Part shown: piece after piece, positions 6,511 through 14,104 of the stretch
Layout: every line of letters starts with the position of its first letter
Position numbering within the stretch: the first letter of the stretch is position 1
IMG/VR virus record: IMGVR_UViG_3300042292_001231
Span: 1-64,000 of that record
DNA length: 64,000 nt
Source of the DNA: a virus
Reading direction: 5' to 3' (one strand)
Program-made: the position numbers and the translations under genes
The notes under the pieces: generated by a model
Told to the model about the DNA's origin: nothing
Databases searched by the model: none
The model's input: only the letters and a program-made list of their open reading frames with translations

Positions 6511-6711
6511 ATGACTAGCATAATTGATAAGATTGTAAGTGAAACTGATTCAGAACAAAGTGATGCAATACAGGAAGTAGCTAATAAGGTATTGTTAGAA
6601 GTATTGAATATTTTGCAAAATGAACAGGGTTCGATGAATAAACGTGCTGATATTGCAAAACAATTAGCTGATGAAATCAAGTGGAAACTCACTACTAATT
6701 TTGATGAATAG
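6511..6711 (+). CDS. hypothetical acidic helical protein
   Basis: 66 residues from ATG 6511 after CAGGTGA (the in-frame GTG at 6502 is part of the ribosome site). Entirely helical and acidic. Not recognised. It is the first gene of the unit from promoter 6452. Confidence 0.6.
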   Translation: MTSIIDKIVSETDSEQSDAIQEVANKVLLEVLNILQNEQGSMNKRADIAKQLADEIKWKLTTNFDE

Positions 6712-6724
6712 AGGAGTAATAACG

Positions 6725-7069
6725 ATGAGCACTAACAGAATAGCAGAATTGGAAAGAGAATTAGCACAACATAAAGCAGAGCTTGAAAAGCTGATAAAAG
6801 AAGAAAAAGAAGCAGCTGAAAAAGCTCAAGCAGAAATTGATAATAACGACCCGCTCAAACAATTAGCAATTCGATTGCATGGCATATTATGCAAGCATAA
6901 TCATACTGATGGTTGTAGTTGGTATTATGAAGTAAAAAATGAAAGACACAATTGGATTGGTCATGAACATCAATCTTGGTTGAAAAAAGCTAGAGAAGTT
7001 TCAACCAAGTTAGAAGAAGTGGGCATTACAGAAGAACAAGCATTCGAAGTCATAAAGATTTTGAAATAG
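6725..7069 (+). CDS. hypothetical coiled-coil protein
   Basis: 114 residues after GAGGAG. Residues 5-45 form a heptad-rich coiled coil (IAELERELAQHKAELEKL). The C-terminal part contains HNHTDGCSWYYEV and a helical end, a layout seen in small phage proteins without known function. Confidence 0.65.
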   Translation: MSTNRIAELERELAQHKAELEKLIKEEKEAAEKAQAEIDNNDPLKQLAIRLHGILCKHNHTDGCSWYYEVKNERHNWIGHEHQSWLKKAREVSTKLEEVGITEEQAFEVIKILK

Positions 7070-7081
7070 CGAAAGAATTAT

Positions 7082-7172
7082 GGAGAGTGAACCGGACAGG
7101 CGCGCCGGACCAGTCTTGAAAACTGTGGGAACCAGAAATGGTTTGGGCTTCAAGTGCACCCGCTCTCCGCCA
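7082..7172 (+). tRNA. tRNA-Ser(TGA)
   Basis: 91 nt with GCCA. Acceptor GGAGAGT/GCTCTCC, stem CAGT/ACTG around CTTGAAA (TGA), long variable arm GGGAACCAGAAATGGTTTGG. Confidence 0.88.
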
Positions 7173-7189
7173 ATTTTAAGGAAACTCAA

Positions 7190-8014
7190 ATGAAGTTCAT
7201 GTTTCAGACAAACCTGATTTCAGAATACCAGTTGCAGTTGCTAGTTCCAGTTCTTGACAAGTTACCTTTTGAGAGTATTGGTATTATTCCATTCTCTCAT
7301 GAAATAAGTTCTGATAACGAACTTGTGGGAACTGCATACATTCCGTATGGTTCAACGTCGTTAACTTTGAAAGCAAAAGAACTTGGCTGGCAGGGTGTCC
7401 ATTTTAATGACAATTTCGATTATGAAGTAGCGTTAAAGAACAGAACCGATATGTTGAATGGAGAACTGGTCACGACGGTTGGAGAATATGTCGATTACTT
7501 ATCGACAGTGTTAGATCATGAACTCGAAGAACGTATCTTCATTCGACCAGTACTTGATTTGAAGCAGTTTGCTGGAGAAGTTACGACCAAAATGGAATGT
7601 TTGAAGTTCTTCTTAGATGCTTTAGCGGCTGATACAAGTAAAGCTGCTCAATTGACAAAAGATACGAAGATAGTGGTTAACACTCCACACGATATCATGG
7701 CTGAATGGCGATGGTTTATCATTGATGGAAAAGTTGTTTCTGGGTCATTATATCGTTGTGATGGCAGGTTAATAAAGCAAAGAGTTACTGATCAACGTAT
7801 CACTGAAGAAGCTCAAGAGCTTGCAGACATTTGGTTACCAGATAGTTGTTGTGTTATGGACACTGCACTTCTTGGACCAGATGGTGTTGTTAAGGTAGTT
7901 GAGTTCAATTGCATTAACTGTTCAGGTTTTTATGACCACGATGTTGAATTAATTATGACTGAATGGTTCAAGTTTGAAACTAATAGAGAACGAGGAGTAA
8001 AGGCTGATGTTTAG
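7190..8014 (+). CDS. ATP-grasp protein (R2K clade-like)
   Basis: 274 residues from ATG 7190 (AAGGAAA upstream; an earlier start would lie inside the tRNA). The C-terminal half has ATP-grasp features: RPVLDLKQFAG near 133, EWRWFIIDGKVVSGSLYR near 180, and acidic metal-site residues in VMDTALLGPDG and VVEFNCINCSGFY. This resembles the phage R2K/DUF4343 clade, proposed to form amide bonds in virus-host conflict. The substrate is unknown. It overlaps the next gene by 8 nt. Confidence 0.7.
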   Translation: MKFMFQTNLISEYQLQLLVPVLDKLPFESIGIIPFSHEISSDNELVGTAYIPYGSTSLTLKAKELGWQGVHFNDNFDYEVALKNRTDMLNGELVTTVGEYVDYLSTVLDHELEERIFIRPVLDLKQFAGEVTTKMECLKFFLDALAADTSKAAQLTKDTKIVVNTPHDIMAEWRWFIIDGKVVSGSLYRCDGRLIKQRVTDQRITEEAQELADIWLPDSCCVMDTALLGPDGVVKVVEFNCINCSGFYDHDVELIMTEWFKFETNRERGVKADV

Positions 8015-8276
8015 TTGGGTTAAGAAGAAAGTAGTTGAAAAGCCAAATGTGGGTAAGCTTTGTGAATGCCCAGGTAATATTTCTTTCAAAAGGTCAACAC
8101 ATCATGAAGGATTTCCATTACAAGGTGGGTTTCATACTTCATTTATCCTTGGAAAATGCGAAAATTGCGGTGGTTTTGCTGGCTTCCCTCTATCAAACTT
8201 AGAGCTTGCAGTCAAGGAAGCTTCTGAAGAAGGTAAAAAGATTTTGTTGGAATTAGGATTTACTTTGAATGACTGA
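8007..8276 (+). CDS. hypothetical zinc-ribbon-like protein
   Basis: 89 residues with CECPG near 19-23 and CENCGG near 51-56, a two-knuckle zinc-binding pattern. It overlaps both neighbours by 8 nt, suggesting coupled translation with the ATP-grasp gene. Confidence 0.6.
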   Translation: MFSWVKKKVVEKPNVGKLCECPGNISFKRSTHHEGFPLQGGFHTSFILGKCENCGGFAGFPLSNLELAVKEASEEGKKILLELGFTLND

Positions 8277-8529
8277 CAGATATAAAGCATTTGAAATTGA
8301 CAAGCCATATGTTGTTGAAACATATGATTGTCCTGGTATCAAATTGTTATGTAGTCATTTCTGGCGTAATACTAAATTTGATTTGATTGAACATGATGAA
8401 TATGTCAATGAGTTTAGATTTGCGACAAAAGAACAACAAGAAGTATTCTGTTTATTGGTTGAAAAGTATTTGAACAAAGAATACGAAACACTTCTTGAAA
8501 AACTTTGGAGCAAAAATGCGGGTAAATAA
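8269..8529 (+). CDS. hypothetical protein
   Basis: 86 residues starting MTDRYKAFEIDKPYVV, with a possible zinc pair C21/C28. Not recognised. It overlaps the upstream gene by 8 nt and the downstream gene by 14 nt. Confidence 0.6.
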   Translation: MTDRYKAFEIDKPYVVETYDCPGIKLLCSHFWRNTKFDLIEHDEYVNEFRFATKEQQEVFCLLVEKYLNKEYETLLEKLWSKNAGK

Positions 8530-9142
8530 ACTATTAGAAATGAATGCTATAGCGGCTTTTGGAAACTGGGAGCCCGGTATTTATTCTCTTGGTTTTTTAT
8601 CTGAAACAGGTTTATTCGAATTTTATGATAAGATAAGTGATATAAGAACTCCTATTGGAAATATGGAGCTTTATAAAATGAAATCTAATCATCATTATGT
8701 TTTGGGTAAGTTTGAAACTAAAGATATTTTGACAAAAAGAGGAAAAGAAAAAGAAACTAAACTTGATGTTATTTTCAAGATGACACTTACTCCAGTCAAA
8801 TCAGTTGGAGAATCTTTTCTAAATGTTGATGAAGTACAGGTTAGAGAAAATGTTAGATGTTATGGTATAGCACTTCAAATGTATCGTTACTTTTTGAAAG
8901 TTCTAAAACATCAATTAATGGGTGATGAAGTACAATACTTTGGAGCAAGAAAACTTTGGGCTAAGATAAGTGCAATGACGGATGTAACCGTTGACCTTAT
9001 TGATATTGCAAAAGATGTTTATATCGAAAAGAATATTGTAGTTCATCAAGGTAAAGAAGATTGGGATTATGATACAAGAGTTTGGGGGAAGGATTATTCT
9101 TCTGAAAAGAAAGATGTTAGATTGATATTGAAAGATTTATAG
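8516..9142 (+). CDS. hypothetical protein
   Basis: 208 residues from ATG 8516 (TTGGAG upstream; an in-frame TTG at 8495 is less likely). Mixed alpha/beta with a GNWEPGIYSLGFLSETG start and a Lys-rich middle. No recognised motif. The stop is directly followed by a stem-closed RNA. Confidence 0.65.
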   Translation: MRVNKLLEMNAIAAFGNWEPGIYSLGFLSETGLFEFYDKISDIRTPIGNMELYKMKSNHHYVLGKFETKDILTKRGKEKETKLDVIFKMTLTPVKSVGESFLNVDEVQVRENVRCYGIALQMYRYFLKVLKHQLMGDEVQYFGARKLWAKISAMTDVTVDLIDIAKDVYIEKNIVVHQGKEDWDYDTRVWGKDYSSEKKDVRLILKDL

Positions 9143-9144
9143 AC

Positions 9145-9270
9145 ATTATTTTGTTAGTTATAGTGAGGTTAGTAACTGAGACATCCTCTTTGTTCCGTTG
9201 GGCGTGCTGGTAAAACCGATAAACGCTTTCTCAGGCTAAGCACGTAAGGCGATGTAACTAACAAAATAAT
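9145..9270 (+). ncRNA. structured non-coding RNA closed by a perfect 16-bp stem
   Basis: ATTATTTTGTTAGTTA (9145-9160) is the exact reverse complement of 9255-9270. The 94-nt interior has a CGTGCT/AGCACG helix and smaller arms (GGT/ACC, CTGAG/CTCAG). No ORF. Nearly the same length as the RNA at 11540-11667, but with unrelated sequence. Function unknown. Confidence 0.65.
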
Positions 9271-9287
9271 CTTTATTGTACGAGAAT

Positions 9288-9458
9288 ATGAATTACGTAT
9301 ATAGTCAAGATAGCAATACTAAACGTTGGACTTGCAGACAGCAGTATCAAGGTATGGTGCAAGTAAGTGGTACTGGAAAAACTAAAGAAGAAGCACTTGA
9401 CAAATTGTTAGAAAATTTGAAGAATGTAAATAACATATTACGAACACCGTATTATTGA
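9288..9458 (+). CDS. hypothetical small protein
   Basis: 56 residues from ATG 9288 (in-frame TTG at 9276 possible). The pattern RWTCRQQYQGMVQVSGTGKT followed by a helix EEALDKLLENLKNV resembles a small HicB- or dsRBD-like beta-beta-alpha unit; weak. It lies just after the structured RNA. Confidence 0.5.
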   Translation: MNYVYSQDSNTKRWTCRQQYQGMVQVSGTGKTKEEALDKLLENLKNVNNILRTPYY

Positions 9459-9488
9459 TATTTTGCTCTCTTCTGAGAGAAAGTATGG

Positions 9489-9494
9489 TATAAT
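9489..9494 (+). promoter_or_regulatory. extended -10 promoter
   Basis: TATGGTATAAT (TGN-TATAAT) with only a weak -35. The palindrome CTCTTCTGAGAG lies immediately upstream. It could drive the tRNA-like and tRNA genes that follow. Confidence 0.45.
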
Positions 9495-9499
9495 AGATT

Positions 9500-9668
9500 T
9501 TGATAAACCGCTGAGAGTTCATTATCTCTTTCTGCTAAAAAGTAGTTGTGGGTTCGACTCCCGCCTTGAATGTGTGGTACAACTTTATTTGAACTTTCGA
9601 TTTTTGTTTATCAACTAATATGGGGGCACCTCCTGGCGGTGCAAATACAAATAGCCAGGTTCGATTTA
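9500..9668 (+). other. tRNA-like relics between genes
   Basis: Two partial tRNA shapes. Around 9530-9575, arm CTTT-CTGCTAA-AAAG (GCT) is followed by a good T-arm GTGGG-TTCGACT-CCCGC, but no D-arm or matching acceptor. Around 9625-9668, arm GCACC-TCCTGGC-GGTGC is followed by a weaker T-arm CCAGG-TTCGATT-TATGG. They look like decayed or minimal tRNAs; no protein gene is evident. Confidence 0.3.
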
Positions 9669-9669
9669 T

Positions 9670-9745
9670 GGGGGATGGGCATGGGCACCCGGAGGATCCT
9701 TGCAAGATCCTAGCCTGAGCGGTTCGAGTCCGCTATTCTCCACCA
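9670..9745 (+). tRNA. tRNA-Ala(TGC)
   Basis: 76 nt with ACCA. Acceptor GGGGGAT/ATTCTCC (two G-U pairs), stem GGATC/GATCC around CTTGCAA (TGC), T-arm AGCGG-TTCGAGT-CCGCT. Confidence 0.85.
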
Positions 9746-9751
9746 AATAAT

Positions 9752-9825
9752 GCGGGATTAGCCTAGCGGTCAGGCAATGGACTTCCACTCCATCTACAGG
9801 GTTTCGACTACCCTATCCCGCTCCA
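9752..9825 (+). tRNA. tRNA-Gly(TCC)
   Basis: 74 nt with TCCA. Acceptor GCGGGAT/ATCCCGC, stem TGGA/TCCA around CTTCCAC (TCC). Confidence 0.9.
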
Positions 9826-9845
9826 AAGTTATCAGAGGAAATGAG

Positions 9846-10055
9846 ATGCCAGTAGATTTTTCGAATGCTCAAAGTATAATGTTTTGGGGTGCTGCAGTTG
9901 ATGATACAACTAGTTCTATAGAACAACCAGCTAAAACACCAGAGCAAATTGCAGAAGCACAACACCAAGAGTTGATTGGTGTTGGATTATTTGTTGTGAT
10001 GGCTTTAGTTCTTTGCCTTGCTGTCTACTTTGGAGATAGACGTCATTCAAACTAA
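9846..10055 (+). CDS. small single-span membrane protein
   Basis: 69 residues from ATG 9846 after AGAGGAAATG. One transmembrane helix near 45-62 (LIGVGLFVVMALVLCLAVYF) and a short basic tail (GDRRHSN). The N-terminus probably faces outward by the positive-inside rule. Confidence 0.65.
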   Translation: MPVDFSNAQSIMFWGAAVDDTTSSIEQPAKTPEQIAEAQHQELIGVGLFVVMALVLCLAVYFGDRRHSN

Positions 10056-10090
10056 AAACTTATTACATAATAACTTTCACAAGAGGAAAT

Positions 10091-10270
10091 ATGTCAGAAC
10101 AAGCAAAAGAGCCGGCAACTATTACGATTTCTAAAAAGTTTTTTGAAGAACTTGTAGAAGATTCTGATTTTCTTGATTGCTTACGAGCTTGTGGTGTTGA
10201 TAATTGGAATGGCTATTCTGATGCTCGACAGATGTATAACGAAAATGAAGCTGAGGATAAAGAGGGATGA
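10091..10270 (+). CDS. hypothetical acidic protein
   Basis: 59 residues, highly acidic, after AAGAGGAAAT. TGA at 10268-10270 overlaps the next ATG by 4 nt. Residues 11-35 look like a helix-rich domain (TISKKFFEELVEDSDFLD). Not recognised. Confidence 0.6.
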   Translation: MSEQAKEPATITISKKFFEELVEDSDFLDCLRACGVDNWNGYSDARQMYNENEAEDKEG

Positions 10271-10629
10271 GTACTTATGTTTCGATTGTCAGAGAAATGA
10301 CAGCTGCTCCAGACATTCAACAATGGTGGAATGCTAACATTGCACAAGAAGAACAAGAAGATGCAGCAGGAGCCTTGCGAGCTTGGCTTAGAGTTTCTCC
10401 TAATCGTATTGAAAATGTAGCTTGTGGTGATTGGATAAATGGTAGTGGTGGTTGGGTTGCTCCAGTGTATCGAGTAAATGGCATGGAACTTTCAACTGAA
10501 CAGCAAATGCTCTTATACAACTTTTTGAATAGACCGATACGAATTGAAAAGCAGTTTGCTTATACTTCTATTCCACGTATAGAAGAATCGGATTGTTTGG
10601 ACAAATTGACATTTTATATTCGTAAATGA
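10267..10629 (+). CDS. hypothetical protein
   Basis: 120 residues, Trp-rich (QQWWNANI, LRAWLRVSP, GDWINGSGGWVAPVYRVNG). Not recognised. Coupled by 4-nt overlap to the upstream acidic gene. Confidence 0.65.
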   Translation: MSTYVSIVREMTAAPDIQQWWNANIAQEEQEDAAGALRAWLRVSPNRIENVACGDWINGSGGWVAPVYRVNGMELSTEQQMLLYNFLNRPIRIEKQFAYTSIPRIEESDCLDKLTFYIRK

Positions 10630-10652
10630 TAACTGCTTCACAAAAATAACCG

Positions 10653-10680
10653 TTTACATTTACTAGAACTGTTGTATAAT
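10653..10680 (+). promoter_or_regulatory. sigma70-type promoter, upstream box inverted
   Basis: TTTACA (10653-10658), 16 bp, TATAAT (10675-10680). GATAACTGCTTCAC just upstream is the recurring GTGAAGCAGTTATC box in reverse orientation. The leader CATATTCAAACAAACG follows. Confidence 0.85.
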
Positions 10681-10715
10681 AGACACATATTCAAACAAAC
10701 GTAGAGTGAACTAAG

Positions 10716-11450
10716 ATGAAAGACTTCGACTGGCGGGTAAGAGATGGTTTCAAACCAACACGTTCTTTTGAAGAAGGTGAAGACGTAGAGTTTGGTAATC
10801 ATACACATTCAGTAGTTAGAAAAGCCCTTGAAGGTGGAATGTATGTAGTCTATTCTTCGGGTATGAAAAACAACTATGGAACACAAGTTCCTTATACCCA
10901 AGAATCTCAAGTTGCATGGCACGAATTGTATAAGATTCGTGAAGATTTACCAAAAACAAGCTTGAAACAACCGATTCGTTTTCGAATGAATCAATCAAAT
11001 CGCAACATTGAAGGTCTGTTACGAATGGTTGTTGGTGATTATGCGGGTGTTGATTTTACTCCTGAATACCAACGTGAATACGTATGGACATTGGAAGACA
11101 AACAAAAGTTGATTGATTCAATCTTCAACAATGTCACCATCGGTCTGTTCGTATTTGCTAAAGTTCCATTTGAAGTAGATAACAAAGGTTATGAAGTTAT
11201 TGATGGCAAACAACGTTTGACGGCATTGATTGAGTTTTACGAAGACCGTTTTCAATACAAAGGCTATTACTTTTCGGAACTTTCAAGAAGTGACAAATAC
11301 CACTTTGAAGATTATGGTGTGTCGATGGGTACTTTGGAAGAACCATCTGAAAAGGAAAAGTATGCAGCTTTCTTGGCTGTGAATACTTTCGGTAAAGTCA
11401 TGGATGAAAAACATTTGCAAACCGTTCGTGAAAAATACGAACAACTTTAG
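10716..11450 (+). CDS. DUF262 (ParB/Srx-like nuclease fold) protein
   Basis: 244 residues. Core motifs of DUF262: FTPEYQREYVW near 115, IDSIFNNVTIGLFVF near 133, and IDGKQRLTALIEFY near 164, the family DGQQR active site. In GmrSD-type restriction and SspE such a domain binds NTP and cuts DNA together with DUF1524. Here the partner domain is absent and the N-terminus (about 85 residues) is unique. A role in host or phage DNA conflict is inference. Confidence 0.8.
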   Translation: MKDFDWRVRDGFKPTRSFEEGEDVEFGNHTHSVVRKALEGGMYVVYSSGMKNNYGTQVPYTQESQVAWHELYKIREDLPKTSLKQPIRFRMNQSNRNIEGLLRMVVGDYAGVDFTPEYQREYVWTLEDKQKLIDSIFNNVTIGLFVFAKVPFEVDNKGYEVIDGKQRLTALIEFYEDRFQYKGYYFSELSRSDKYHFEDYGVSMGTLEEPSEKEKYAAFLAVNTFGKVMDEKHLQTVREKYEQL

Positions 11451-11456
11451 AACAAT

Positions 11457-11533
11457 GGCCCCATAGCTCAGCTGGTTAGAGCGCTTGCCTGTCACGCAAG
11501 AGGCCACCGATTCAAGTTCGGTTGGGGTCGCCA
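11457..11533 (+). tRNA. tRNA-Asp(GTC)
   Basis: 77 nt with GCCA. Acceptor GGCCCCA/TGGGGTC, stem CTTGC/GCAAG around CTGTCAC (GTC). Confidence 0.92.
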
Positions 11534-11539
11534 TTTTAT

Positions 11540-11667
11540 ACACATACATAGCATAAAGGTCGGACCGACTGATTTTCGGTTATCTTTCATTTGGCGAATC
11601 TTCTGGCCCATTGCGTGGCCAGTTTCCGAAGTCTTCTTTTTGTTCAACTTTTATGCTATGTATGTGT
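11540..11667 (+). ncRNA. structured non-coding RNA closed by a perfect 18-bp stem
   Basis: ACACATACATAGCATAAA (11540-11557) is the exact reverse complement of 11650-11667. The interior holds hairpin CTGGCC-CATTGCGT-GGCCAG and further arms (ACCGA/CGGT, CTTC/GAAG). No ORF. It begins 6 bp after tRNA-Asp, as if co-transcribed with it. Confidence 0.65.
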
Positions 11668-11673
11668 CGTCTA

Positions 11674-11702
11674 TTTACATAGAGCTTGAAGTAGAGTATA
11701 AT
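11674..11702 (+). promoter_or_regulatory. sigma70-type promoter
   Basis: TTTACA (11674-11679), 17 bp, TATAAT (11697-11702), directly after the structured RNA and before the NADAR gene. Confidence 0.75.
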
Positions 11703-11742
11703 AGTCTTTTATTGTTGAGTTGATTATAGGAGAGGTAAGATT

Positions 11743-12330
11743 ATGAACTTAGATACTAAGCATTATGTTCCATCAAACGTCTGTCTGTTTTCCAAAGCCA
11801 AAGAAAAATGGGGTGAGTTCGGAAATATGACAGGTGGATTCGAATTCGTTCTTCCTTACAATAGTAAGAGAATCTTCAATTCTGAAGGTCTTTATCAAGC
11901 TATGAGATTTCCAGACTATCCTGAGGTTCAAAAAGAAATCTTAGATATCAAAAGTGGCATGGGTGCTAAGATGAGAGCTAATCATTATCGTGCTACTCAT
12001 ACTCGTTCTGATTTCGAAGATGTTCGGATTGATATCATGAGATGGTGTTTGCAATTGAAGTACGCATCAAACTTTGTAAGATTGTCAAAAGTTTTGAAAG
12101 AAACTCGTGGTCGTGACATTGTTGAGTATTCACATAAAGATAGATTTTGGGGAACTGTTCCTGATAACAAAGAAGCACCAACTGTTCAAATCGGTCAAAA
12201 TGTTCTTGGTCAATTATGGATGGAAATATATAAAAATATGACAGAAGAAAAAGTCATTGAAATCATATTGCCTCCTGACATTCCAAAGTGTGTTTTGCTA
12301 GGAGAACCTATTCCTCCTATTGCCTTCTAA
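11743..12330 (+). CDS. NADAR-family protein (YbiA-like)
   Basis: 195 residues. NADAR/DUF1768 hallmarks: FNSEGLYQAMRF near 46-57, IDIMRWCLQLKYA near 99, ETRGRDIVEYSHKDRFWG near 125-140, and NVLGQLWMEI near 153. NADAR enzymes are N-glycosidases acting on ADP-ribosyl or riboflavin-pathway substrates, and some reverse ADP-ribosylation. In a phage this may counter NAD- or ADP-ribose-based defence, as inference. The start follows GGAGAGG. Confidence 0.8.
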   Translation: MNLDTKHYVPSNVCLFSKAKEKWGEFGNMTGGFEFVLPYNSKRIFNSEGLYQAMRFPDYPEVQKEILDIKSGMGAKMRANHYRATHTRSDFEDVRIDIMRWCLQLKYASNFVRLSKVLKETRGRDIVEYSHKDRFWGTVPDNKEAPTVQIGQNVLGQLWMEIYKNMTEEKVIEIILPPDIPKCVLLGEPIPPIAF

Positions 12331-12342
12331 GCATTATCAAAA

Positions 12343-12510
12343 ATGATAGTTTGTATTTGTAATAAAGTATCCGAAGAAGATATTGAAACTTGCCTATATG
12401 AAGGTCAAACTTTAGAAGAAATCAAAGTGCGACTTCATATTGGCGAGTATTGTCAAAAATGTCTTGATGTACTACCTGAACTTTTCCCTGAGCTTGAACA
12501 AGAAGAATGA
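12343..12510 (+). CDS. BFD-like [2Fe-2S] ferredoxin
   Basis: 55 residues with C4-x-C6 (CICNKVSEEDI) and C37-x2-C40 (GEYCQKCL), the cluster ligands of bacterioferritin-associated ferredoxin. The length matches the domain alone (Bfd about 64). Bfd releases iron from bacterioferritin. Its stop overlaps the SLOG gene start by 4 nt. It joins FeoA and a di-haem peroxidase as iron or redox genes in this window. Confidence 0.75.
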   Translation: MIVCICNKVSEEDIETCLYEGQTLEEIKVRLHIGEYCQKCLDVLPELFPELEQEE

Positions 12511-12872
12511 AAGTTATTATTGCTGGTTCTCAAAATATTACCGATTATGAAGAACTATGTAGAGCAATTTTGTTCTCCAATTTTGATGATATCTCTGAAG
12601 TAGTATCTGGTAAAGCTAAAGGTGTTGATACTTTAGGTGAAAGGTTTGCTAAAGAGTTTGATATCCCACTCAAAGAATTTCCTGCTAAATGGCGACCATC
12701 TCCTGGTGTGTATGATAAAGCTGCAGGTATCAAACGTAATGTAGAAATGGCTAACCATGCAGATGCACTCATAGCTCTGTGGGATGGTAAAAGTCCTGGT
12801 ACAAAACATATGATATCAATCGCCGAAAAGAAAGGGCTCAAAGTATATGTCCATTTGGTAAAGGAAAAATAA
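12507..12872 (+). CDS. SLOG-family protein (DUF2493-like)
   Basis: 121 residues, Rossmann-like: KVIIAGSQNITDYEEL at the start, EVVSGKAKGVDTLGERFA near 31-48, and DALIALWDGKSPGTKHMI near 85-102. These are the glycine and GxKGxD/GT motifs of SLOG nucleotide-binding proteins common in phages. The ligand is unknown. Confidence 0.78.
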   Translation: MKVIIAGSQNITDYEELCRAILFSNFDDISEVVSGKAKGVDTLGERFAKEFDIPLKEFPAKWRPSPGVYDKAAGIKRNVEMANHADALIALWDGKSPGTKHMISIAEKKGLKVYVHLVKEK

Positions 12873-13093
12873 TGACACTGTCTCCTGAAGAAGTAAAGAA
12901 AGAGCATACTTGCATTCAAAAGAATATCAAAAAATGGGATAAGGCATTAGAAGAACTTCAACATACTTGCACTCATCCTAATCAAACTATTTCTCATAAA
13001 GCAAATACTGGCAATTATGACCCGACCCAAGATTGTTATTGGACCGTTCATAAATGCCCTGACTGTGGATTATACTGGACGCAAGAACAATGA
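12872..13093 (+). CDS. hypothetical zinc-binding protein
   Basis: 73 residues: helical N-terminus, then C33/H35 and a C-terminal CPDCG knuckle near 63-67. Overlaps the SLOG gene by 1 nt and the next gene by 4 nt. Function unknown. Confidence 0.6.
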   Translation: MTLSPEEVKKEHTCIQKNIKKWDKALEELQHTCTHPNQTISHKANTGNYDPTQDCYWTVHKCPDCGLYWTQEQ

Positions 13094-13728
13094 GCTTACC
13101 TTCATACGCAATATCATATGATGCCAATGGCAAAGAACTTCATCGAGAGTTTATCAATGCTGGTTGGTATATCAACAAAGACACTTGGCTTAATTGTATA
13201 AAGACCCAAGTTTATAAAGTTCCAGGTGCTTCACTCGTTGAAGTATATGGCATCAAATTTACTCCAAAATGGTTGCATCCTAAGTATGAGGATATGCTAG
13301 CCAAACTGTATGATGAACGAGATGCAGTGTATCGTCAAAAATCTAATCTCGATGGACATAGGGATATCATTAGATTTTCATCTAGTATATCAGCAGAAAT
13401 GGTTGCATTAGTTCGAGGAATGGGTATTAGCAAGCTAATTGCTTCAGATATTGTTGGGGTTCAACCAATGTCAGAACCAGCAAACTTAGTTTTCTCTTTA
13501 TGTTATCGTTATGGTCCTAAAAGCAAATGGTATTATCGCCTATATGAATACTTACGTAAGGTGCTAGTTCAAGGCGACGATGATGCGGTGTTCATTGTTC
13601 TGAATACAATGAAAGCTCGGCGTCGTAAGGAAGAACAGGAACAAGAAGCTCAACAATCAAAAATCAAATGGCATGAAATTCAAGAAAGGATTGATAATGC
13701 TTATAAAGAAAAAACGGGTTATGAGTAA
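13090..13728 (+). CDS. hypothetical protein
   Basis: 212 residues. A beta-rich N-terminus (SYDANGKELHREF) is followed by helical regions and a strongly charged end (ARRRKEEQEQEAQQSK). Not recognised. Last gene of the unit begun at promoter 11674. Confidence 0.65.
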   Translation: MSLPSYAISYDANGKELHREFINAGWYINKDTWLNCIKTQVYKVPGASLVEVYGIKFTPKWLHPKYEDMLAKLYDERDAVYRQKSNLDGHRDIIRFSSSISAEMVALVRGMGISKLIASDIVGVQPMSEPANLVFSLCYRYGPKSKWYYRLYEYLRKVLVQGDDDAVFIVLNTMKARRRKEEQEQEAQQSKIKWHEIQERIDNAYKEKTGYE

Positions 13729-13758
13729 ATTTGTGAAGTAGGTATCACTTTTTGATGT

Positions 13759-13801
13759 TGGGTCTATTTACATCTACTTTGGATGTTATATAATAGACCC
13801 A
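13759..13801 (+). promoter_or_regulatory. sigma70-type promoter inside a long dyad
   Basis: TTTACA (13767-13772), 16 bp, TATAAT (13789-13794). TGGGTCTAT (13759-13767) and ATAGACCCA (13793-13801) form a 9-bp inverted repeat framing the promoter, with an inner ACATC/GATGT pair. A near-identical copy is at 32887-32929. Confidence 0.8.
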
Positions 13802-13830
13802 TATTCAAACAAACGTATGGAGAACTTGAG

Positions 13831-14085
13831 ATGATTATCAGATACATTGCATATTCAAAAGTTCTTGATGCTTATGCTGCTTTACAAGATGGTGAAACAA
13901 GATACATTCATTATGTAGATAATATCTGTCCTAAACTTGATAGAAAACGTCTTTATCAAGTTTTACCTAAAGAAGCTAAAGACCTTATACCTCGTTCAAA
14001 AAGAAAAAATGAATATGAATGGGTTATGCAAGAATTTGAAAATGAAGATTATGTTTCAGAAACTCCAATAGTTTTTTCAAAATAA
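13831..14085 (+). CDS. hypothetical protein
   Basis: 84 residues from ATG 13831 after TGGAGAAC. The C-terminus (EYEWVMQEFENEDYVSETP plus IVFSK) matches the end of the protein at 14815 in pattern W..xE....D..VS.TP..FSK. Not recognised otherwise. Confidence 0.65.
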   Translation: MIIRYIAYSKVLDAYAALQDGETRYIHYVDNICPKLDRKRLYQVLPKEAKDLIPRSKRKNEYEWVMQEFENEDYVSETPIVFSK

Positions 14086-14104
14086 TTTCACAGAGGAACC
14101 TACG

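Noticed and set aside
7154-7189. Earlier start for the ATP-grasp gene
   Set aside because: It lies inside tRNA-Ser, while ATG 7190 has a good AAGGAAA site.
9145-9270. Terminal inverted repeats of a small transposable element
   Set aside because: No target duplication is visible and similar loci have unrelated stems, which fits RNA better than mobile DNA.
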